A DNA stretch of 10,551 nucleotides from Methylotenera sp. Its GTDB lineage: Bacteria > Pseudomonadota > Gammaproteobacteria > Burkholderiales > Methylophilaceae. The stretch is from contig DAIDAH010000088.1 in NCBI GenBank assembly GCA_027310735.1, positions 1-10,551 on the forward strand. The letters are read 5' to 3'. A program made the translations under genes and the position numbers. Positions 6,359 to 10,551 of this stretch are shown in pieces (position 1 is the first letter of the stretch; every line of letters starts with the position of its first letter). The notes beneath the pieces were generated by a model, which saw nothing but the letters and a program-made list of their open reading frames with translations, ran no database searches and was not told where the DNA came from.

Positions 6359-7051
6359 CTATTTATTTACGTATTTTAAGGTTTTTGTTGTAACGCTATC
6401 TGGCCATTGTTGTTCAATATCCCACTGCTTAACGATATCCAAAACTTCTGTAAAAGTCTGGAAGCTTGTAAAAGGAATGTTTTCTTGTTCACAATGACTA
6501 ATAAGTTTGCCTTTTGCAAAGACAACATCAGCATGCTTAGCTAAGCAGTAATCAGATTTACCATCACCAACTAAAATGATAGGGCCACCGACATCTGTAG
6601 ATAACTGTTCGGCAATTTGACATTTGCATACGCCATTGCCTGCTTTGCATTCTGGATTGCGGTATGGGTAGCTAATTTCAATGCCATTGGGTTTGAAATG
6701 CAATTTATTTGCATAAATCGGCATTTTTGGAATTTTTGCATTGTGTGTTGCCACATCAATGGCGTGATCTAAGCCATCACTCACAATTGCTACTTTTGAA
6801 AACTGACTAATGTGCTTGTGAAAAGGAATGAAGCTGGAGTCAATTTGTATGCCCCTGAAAAAGTTTTCCAAGGTGATCTGGTCTGTCTTAACTAAATCTA
6901 ACTGCTGTTTCATGCAGTCAATTGCGGTGATGTCACCGTTTAGCCAGTCAGACTCAAGGTCTTTCCATCGGTCATCTGCAAAGCGTTCTAGCATTGCGTC
7001 AACGGTATCTCCTACAGAAAGGGTGCCGTCAAAATCAATTACAAATAGCAT
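6359..7051 (-). CDS. HAD-superfamily (MtnX-like, HAD-IB) phosphatase
   Basis: A 230-residue HAD phosphatase with all motifs. Motif I is IDFDGTLS, with nucleophile Asp6 and acid/base Asp8. Motif II is the VSDGLD at 90-95 with Ser91. A Lys lies in the Cys-bearing loop (C135, C142, C144). Motif IV is LVGDGKSDYC, with Asp163 and Asp167. The GDT after motif I, the Cys loop and the AKHADVVFAKG ending match the MtnX-like/phosphoserine-phosphatase-like branch, which removes phosphate from small metabolites. A strong AAAGGA ribosome site lies 5 nt before the ATG. It is the first gene after the divergent promoter region, and the aminotransferase follows, so the pair may make an amino compound through a phosphorylated intermediate. 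A true methionine-salvage role is unlikely, since no other mtn gene is nearby. The substrate is unknown. Confidence 0.9.
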   Translation of the reverse strand: MLFVIDFDGTLSVGDTVDAMLERFADDRWKDLESDWLNGDITAIDCMKQQLDLVKTDQITLENFFRGIQIDSSFIPFHKHISQFSKVAIVSDGLDHAIDVATHNAKIPKMPIYANKLHFKPNGIEISYPYRNPECKAGNGVCKCQIAEQLSTDVGGPIILVGDGKSDYCLAKHADVVFAKGKLISHCEQENIPFTSFQTFTEVLDIVKQWDIEQQWPDSVTTKTLKYVNK

Positions 7052-7056
7052 CTAAA

Positions 7057-7062
7057 TCCTTT
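7057..7062 (-). promoter_or_regulatory. Shine-Dalgarno of the HAD phosphatase gene
   Basis: AAAGGA with a 5-nt spacer before ATG 7051-7049. It is one of the strongest ribosome sites in the window and confirms the start of the leftward cluster. Confidence 0.7.
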
Positions 7063-7144
7063 GGTTTTTAGGTTGCACTTAACTTTATATACTAAAAGCT
7101 ATCTTATTCTGGAATACCTTACAATCCGCTTACGATATTGATAG

Positions 7145-7166
7145 TAATGCCAAGGCTGTTGCATTA
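7145..7166. repeat. Small inverted repeat in the leader of the leftward cluster
   Basis: TAATGC and GCATTA form perfect 6-nt arms separated by 10 nt. If transcription begins at the candidate promoter near 7193, this lies inside the 5' leader and could form a short hairpin; otherwise it could be an operator. A repeat of this size can occur by chance in AT-rich DNA. Confidence 0.4.
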
Positions 7167-7199
7167 GCTCACGCTGTTTACCAGTGTTATCAACCAATA

Positions 7200-7208
7200 A
7201 TTATAACA
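7200..7208 (-). promoter_or_regulatory. Candidate extended -10 promoter for the leftward gene cluster
   Basis: On the minus strand the sequence reads TGTTATAAT, a perfect TATAAT preceded by TGn. This is the sigma-70 extended -10 form, which tolerates a poor -35. No good -35 hexamer is found 16-18 nt upstream. If used, the transcript would start near 7193 and have a leader of about 140 nt before the phosphatase ATG. The near-palindrome at about 7217-7233 lies just upstream, a plausible place for a regulator to bind. Confidence 0.4.
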
Positions 7209-7366
7209 TTAGCAGACCATTGTTCGATAATGGATATATGTATGTGATTGATGTTGTTTTGCTAAAGTAGTGACTTTCAGCTTGAGTAAATTTCTGATTG
7301 CAGAAGCCTAACCACATGATTTATGTAAGAATGACTTTGTTATTTAATTTCTATTTTTGAGTTTTC

Positions 7367-8035
7367 ATGCGAATTTTATTGGTTGAAGATGATGCAGTCC
7401 TTGGAAATGCTACAAGTATTTACCTTCGTAGCAGTGACTATATTGTCGATTGGGCGCGAGATGGTAGGCAGGCAGATTCAGCCTTGAGTGAAGAGGTTTA
7501 CGATGCCGTTGTGCTAGATCTTGGGTTGCCAAAAATAGATGGGTTAACCGTATTGAAAAGATTACGCGCAAGAAAACTTGATACGCGCGTGATTATTCTA
7601 ACTGCGCGTGATGATTTAGAAGACCGTATTGCCGGTCTGGACTTAGGCGCAGATGATTATTTAGTCAAACCCGTTCGACTTGCTGAGTTGGCGGCAAGAT
7701 TGCGCGCGCAACTTCGCCGTAAACATGATGTGTTGGCATCCACTATTGAGTATCCGCCATTAACTTTACATATTAAAGAGCGTTTAGTGACGTATCAGAA
7801 TCAGCCTTTTGCACTTTCTCCACGAGAGTTAAGTATTTTTGAAACCTTGTTACTACGTGTTGGTAAAGTAGTAAGTAAGGAAGGTTTAATTGAAAATATC
7901 AGCGATTGGGATGATAGTCTAGGTAAGAATGCAATTGAGGTTTATATCCATAGGCTACGTAAAAAGTTGTTAGGTGTTGGTATAGAGGTGCGCACGTTAC
8001 GTGGTTTGGGATATATGTTGGATAAACAAGCTTAA
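7367..8035 (+). CDS. OmpR/PhoB-family response regulator (QseB/TctD-like)
   Basis: A 222-residue two-domain regulator of typical length. The N-terminal receiver domain has the acidic pocket E7-D8-D9, phospho-acceptor Asp51 in VVLDLGLPK, Thr79 in ILTAR and Lys101 in LVKP. The C-terminal winged-helix DNA-binding domain covers roughly 125-220, with the LSPRELSIFETLL helix, the IEVYIHRLRKKL recognition region and the TLRGLGYML wing. The sensor kinase gene follows after 39 nt, so the two are cognate. Their placement, divergent from the phosphatase-led cluster and between two sets of biosynthetic genes, suggests control of one or both, but this is inference. The ribosome site is weak (GAG, 5 nt upstream). 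Confidence 0.95.
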   Translation: MRILLVEDDAVLGNATSIYLRSSDYIVDWARDGRQADSALSEEVYDAVVLDLGLPKIDGLTVLKRLRARKLDTRVIILTARDDLEDRIAGLDLGADDYLVKPVRLAELAARLRAQLRRKHDVLASTIEYPPLTLHIKERLVTYQNQPFALSPRELSIFETLLLRVGKVVSKEGLIENISDWDDSLGKNAIEVYIHRLRKKLLGVGIEVRTLRGLGYMLDKQA

Positions 8036-8074
8036 TTCTAATTAATTTAAAGATTTAATATATAGAACATTGGT

Positions 8075-9484
8075 ATGAAACGTCCACCGGCCTCTTTACG
8101 TAACACTATCTTGAGTTGGTCAATGCCACTCATGTTACTCATCATTTTGATAGACAGTACTTTGTTGCATCGATTGGCAGTCAGCGCACTGGAGAAAGAG
8201 CTGGATGCCGATTTGTACGGGTCGGTAGATGATATCAAGGGGTATTTGTTTCGCTCAGGCATCAATAGTAAAGATTTTGCTTTGCTGGAGAATGCCAGCA
8301 GGATTTTATTGAATGATGAGGTCGATACTATTCTTTACAGTGTTAGCAATGATAAAGGGATGTTGCTGAGTGGTAGCAAGGATCTTGTTGAAAGTAGCCA
8401 ACTACAAGCTTCAAAATTAAAGTCGAATTTCTTTTTTGTGGAAATTAATCATGAGAAGTTTAGGGTGGTACGCTCCACTTTTAGTCTCGACAATGCTTCT
8501 GGCTCACAACAAATAATTATTCAGGTTGCGGCAACGCTGCATCGGCGGAATGGGCTTGTTAATAAAATATTGATTGGTATTGTTGTGCCCCAGCTTTTAC
8601 TCATGCTGATGTCGTTTTTTATCATTTCCATTAGTGTTAAAAAAGGTTTATTGCCGCTACAGGTGCTGAATGATGCCGTTTCAAACCGTTCGGAACAAAA
8701 CTTAAGCCCGATCGACTTGCCTAATATCCCCAAAGAAGTTTTTTTGGTAGCCAACTCCGTTAATCGGCTCATGAGCCAATTGCATGGTTTGATTTTAGGA
8801 CAAAATCGTTTTATTGCTGATGCAGCTCATCAATTAAGAACACCGCTTGCCGGTGCTCAAGCGCAATTGGAATTGGCGGAAATTGAGACAGATCCAGATA
8901 AATTAAAGTCGATTTTACTTAAGGTTCGTCAAAGTTTAGATCGTCTTCTACATACCGTTAACCAGTTGTTAATCTTGGCAAAAAGCCAGTCCGAAGCCTC
9001 GGTGATGATTAAAATGCTGCCTATTGATTTAAATGATATTTCAAAAGAAGTGGCGTCAGATATGGTTCCTACGGCAATTCAAAAACAAATTGATTTGGGT
9101 TTTGAGCAGAGTAAAACTCCAGCAATGATCAATGGTAATGCGGAGCGGCTTAGAGAGCTGCTATATAACTTGCTGGATAATGCTATTCGGTATACCCCAA
9201 ATGGGGGGCAGGTCACTATGGCTATAAATGTGACAGAAACAGATGTTGAGTTGAATGTTATTGATAACGGTCCGGGTGTCAGTGAGAAGGAGCGAGATAA
9301 GATTTTTGACCGTTTTCATCGCTCAATAGGTTCAGGTCAGGATGGAAGTGGCTTAGGGTTGGCAATAGTCAAAGAGATAGCTAAATTGCATGGCGCTAGT
9401 ATTTTTATTGCACAACCTGAGACCAATAGAGGTTTGCAAGTGACGGTAAGTTTTAGTCGACAAGCAGCATTAGAGCGCTTATAA
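8075..9484 (+). CDS. Sensor histidine kinase (QseC/TctE-like)
   Basis: A 469-residue membrane kinase. It has an N-terminal membrane helix (about 14-33), a periplasmic sensing region of about 130 residues (34-162, layout like the 2CSK_N/TctE sensor) and a second helix at about 164-188. A HAMP-like linker starting GLLPLQVL follows. The HisKA domain has phospho-acceptor His252 in AAHQLRTPLAG. The ATP-binding domain has the N box LLDNAIRY (Asn369), G1 box DNGPGV (Asp397), F box FDRF and G2 box GSGLGLA (424-430). All catalytic boxes are intact. It is the evident partner of the response regulator 39 nt upstream. The periplasmic signal is not predictable; relatives sense tricarboxylates, metals or envelope cues. 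The gene ends 4 nt from the convergent phosphopantetheinyl transferase gene. Confidence 0.95.
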   Translation: MKRPPASLRNTILSWSMPLMLLIILIDSTLLHRLAVSALEKELDADLYGSVDDIKGYLFRSGINSKDFALLENASRILLNDEVDTILYSVSNDKGMLLSGSKDLVESSQLQASKLKSNFFFVEINHEKFRVVRSTFSLDNASGSQQIIIQVAATLHRRNGLVNKILIGIVVPQLLLMLMSFFIISISVKKGLLPLQVLNDAVSNRSEQNLSPIDLPNIPKEVFLVANSVNRLMSQLHGLILGQNRFIADAAHQLRTPLAGAQAQLELAEIETDPDKLKSILLKVRQSLDRLLHTVNQLLILAKSQSEASVMIKMLPIDLNDISKEVASDMVPTAIQKQIDLGFEQSKTPAMINGNAERLRELLYNLLDNAIRYTPNGGQVTMAINVTETDVELNVIDNGPGVSEKERDKIFDRFHRSIGSGQDGSGLGLAIVKEIAKLHGASIFIAQPETNRGLQVTVSFSRQAALERL

Positions 9485-9488
9485 AGCT

Positions 9489-10100
9489 TCACAGTGATGA
9501 TGTGGGTGAAGTTGAGAACGCGACTGTTGCAACGTAACCTTTTGGCATTTCTAAGGCGCGGCTATTAATATTAGCCAAATTTATTTTAACTATATTCCAT
9601 TCTGCTAAAGCCTCTCCGTTGCACTTAATGCGCGCTTCTAATGCTGTCCATTCCTTAGCGAAGGCCTCTTGCTGTAGTGCGCTAGGTAACTGGGCAATAT
9701 ATTCGGCTGTTTTGTCACCGAGATAATCTGTAGCTAAGGTGTGTATTTCATTTATTGCTGGTGAGCTGTTAAGCGTCATTAGATCAACGCCAATTTTACC
9801 GTTCATGTTAATTGCGACAAGAGACATACCATGGTCATGGCTGATAGAAAGTCCAATGTTCAGTTTGGGGTGCAACAGCTGAATTGCTTGTCCAGGTTGT
9901 GATTCAAATTCTATTTCAGTGACGGGGTAATCTAGTAACATAGCCAGTGCCTCTTTCAAGGCTTTGCGGGCTTGCTGGCGAATTTCAGTGCGAGGCATGC
10001 TGGGTAGCGTTTGTACCTTGAGAATGAGCAGGCCTTGTTCTAACTTTACCTGACTTGCTGAAGCCGGCCAAGCATATACCATGAGTGGTTGAGGCAGCAT
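9489..10100 (-). CDS. 4'-phosphopantetheinyl transferase, Sfp-type
   Basis: With the chosen ATG at 10100 this is a 203-residue transferase that moves the phosphopantetheine arm of CoA onto a serine of carrier proteins. The diagnostic SISHDHG starts at residue 85, followed by KIGVDLM (Asp106) and then FAKEWTALEARIK with Trp151, Glu155 and Lys159. In most Sfp-type enzymes the residue two after the Asp is a metal-binding Glu; here it is Met108. An earlier GTG at 10163 would add 21 residues but overlaps the preceding gene by 56 nt, and that extension looks like its shadow. The ATG at 10100 starts 7 nt after the upstream stop; ATG 10082 is a further possibility, and none has a clear ribosome site. 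Coupling to the NRPS-like gene indicates it activates that enzyme, and perhaps the ACP at 3548-3811. Confidence 0.88.
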   Translation of the reverse strand: MLPQPLMVYAWPASASQVKLEQGLLILKVQTLPSMPRTEIRQQARKALKEALAMLLDYPVTEIEFESQPGQAIQLLHPKLNIGLSISHDHGMSLVAINMNGKIGVDLMTLNSSPAINEIHTLATDYLGDKTAEYIAQLPSALQQEAFAKEWTALEARIKCNGEALAEWNIVKINLANINSRALEMPKGYVATVAFSTSPTSSL

Positions 10101-10107
10101 TTTTACG

Positions 10108-10551
10108 TCAATTAGGAATGGCAGGGCAGCCTCGCCAATGAGAGTTGGCAGGAATGCTTTCACCTTTCATCACTAACGTCAAAGGCCCGAGTTTAACATT
10201 GTCATCAACAAAGGCGCTGTAAAGCACCGTGCTACGAGGCCCTATGTAGACGCGTTTGCCAATGTTTACGTGGTCAATTTTCATGATGCGATCTTCAAAC
10301 AGGTGTGTTTGTGGACAGACCAAGGCATTGAGTTCGCTGTAATCTCCAATATTCACACAGTCAAATTCCGTGAAATCTGTGGTGTCCAGATAAACGCCAC
10401 GGCCTATTCGACTGCCTAAAAGGTTGAAGGCAATGGGTAGCCATGGTGTGCCGCGCAGATAACGCATGAAGTTAGGCACAGCAAGGCCTTCATAAAGATT
10501 GGTGATGCCCTCGGAAGCCCATACAAATGGTGTCCACATTGGTTGCGAGAG
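10108..10551 (-). CDS. C-terminal end of a Pls/PosA-family NRPS-like protein (runs off right edge)
   Basis: The last 147 residues of a longer protein. The frame is open to the window edge, and the Met at 10539 is internal (preceded by LSQP). The segment reads like the terminal domain of Pls/PosA-type non-ribosomal peptide synthetases. It shows PFVWASEG, then YEGLAVP, RGTPWLP, the DTTDFTEFD motif, QTHLFEDRIMK, and a left-handed parallel beta-helix (hexapeptide repeat) ending with LTLVMKGE and WRGCPA. Full proteins of this type have adenylation and carrier domains ahead of membrane segments and this terminal domain, and poly-lysine synthase belongs to a related group. The adenylation and carrier domains would lie beyond the right edge. 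The phosphopantetheinyl transferase begins about 7 nt downstream, which supports a carrier domain in the missing part. Confidence 0.85.
   Translation of the reverse strand, partial: LSQPMWTPFVWASEGITNLYEGLAVPNFMRYLRGTPWLPIAFNLLGSRIGRGVYLDTTDFTEFDCVNIGDYSELNALVCPQTHLFEDRIMKIDHVNIGKRVYIGPRSTVLYSAFVDDNVKLGPLTLVMKGESIPANSHWRGCPAIPN

Larger units (their letters stand above)
7052..7366. other. Divergent intergenic control region
   Basis: A 315-nt AT-rich stretch between the leftward biosynthetic genes and the rightward two-component genes. I see no credible gene in it. It contains an extended -10 for the leftward direction (7200-7208), a 6-bp inverted repeat around a 10-nt loop (TAATGC 7145-7150 and GCATTA 7161-7166), and an imperfect palindrome with arms CCATT and AATGG at about 7217-7233. 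For the rightward response regulator no strong promoter stands out. TTGCAG followed 17 nt later by TTATGT is the best weak candidate. Confidence 0.6.

Noticed and set aside
6359..7051. Methionine-salvage MtnX assignment for the phosphatase.
   Set aside because: The family resemblance is real, but no other methionine-salvage gene is present and the context is an aminotransferase and acyl-chain genes.
9487..9511. Inverted repeat CTTCAC...GTGAAG between the convergent kinase and transferase genes, as a shared terminator.
   Set aside because: Only a 6-bp perfect stem with a 13-nt loop and no T run on either strand; too weak to call.
10101..10163. GTG-initiated 21-residue extension of the phosphopantetheinyl transferase.
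   Set aside because: It overlaps the preceding conserved coding sequence by 56 nt, and the encoded residues look like an alternate-frame reading of it; no properly spaced ribosome site supports it, though it cannot be excluded.
10108..10539. A stand-alone 143-residue hexapeptide-repeat acyltransferase starting at the Met at 10539.
   Set aside because: The frame is open past that Met to the window edge, and the sequence matches the terminal domain of a much longer Pls/PosA-type protein, so it is a fragment cut by the window.

Overview
The window looks like a chromosomal stretch from a Gram-negative proteobacterium of moderate-to-low GC content, by eye and not computed. The gene families and their style (TctE/QseC-type kinase, Pls/PosA-type synthetase end, ArnE/F-like small transporters) suggest a betaproteobacterium. 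A Methylophilaceae-like organism is a reasonable but unproven guess. No rRNA, tRNA, CRISPR array, insertion sequence or phage gene was seen.

Layout. From 7051 down to the left edge, nine genes run head to tail on the minus strand. In transcription order they are an MtnX-like HAD phosphatase, a class III (ornithine/GABA-type) aminotransferase, an Est30-like alpha/beta hydrolase, an acyl carrier protein, a FabF-type ketosynthase, two small four-helix EamA/SMR-like membrane proteins, a DegT/DnrJ/EryC1/StrS aminotransferase, and the start of a GNAT/FemAB-like protein that leaves the window. From the hydrolase onward the genes are packed tightly (gaps of 5 to 45 nt, or overlaps of 1, 4 and 8 nt). 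A 201-nt gap with a long hairpin separates the aminotransferase from the hydrolase, so the first two genes may be a separate transcription unit. A 315-nt intergenic region (7052-7366) separates this cluster from a divergent response regulator and sensor kinase pair on the plus strand. At the right, on the minus strand, is the C-terminal end of a Pls/PosA-family NRPS-like protein followed by an Sfp-type phosphopantetheinyl transferase, which converges on the kinase gene.

How the parts may work together (inference). The phosphopantetheinyl transferase can activate carrier domains, both the synthetase next to it and possibly the stand-alone ACP. The ACP, ketosynthase and thioesterase-like hydrolase form a minimal acyl-condensing set with no reductase or dehydratase of its own. 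The two aminotransferases and the phosphatase could supply an amine, amino-acid or amino-sugar part. The small transporter pair resembles ArnE/ArnF flippase subunits, and the FemAB-like protein could join an acyl or aminoacyl group to a product. The most economical reading is an uncharacterised pathway for an amine-bearing lipid, lipopeptide or envelope modification, possibly controlled by the adjacent two-component system. The product cannot be read from the sequence.
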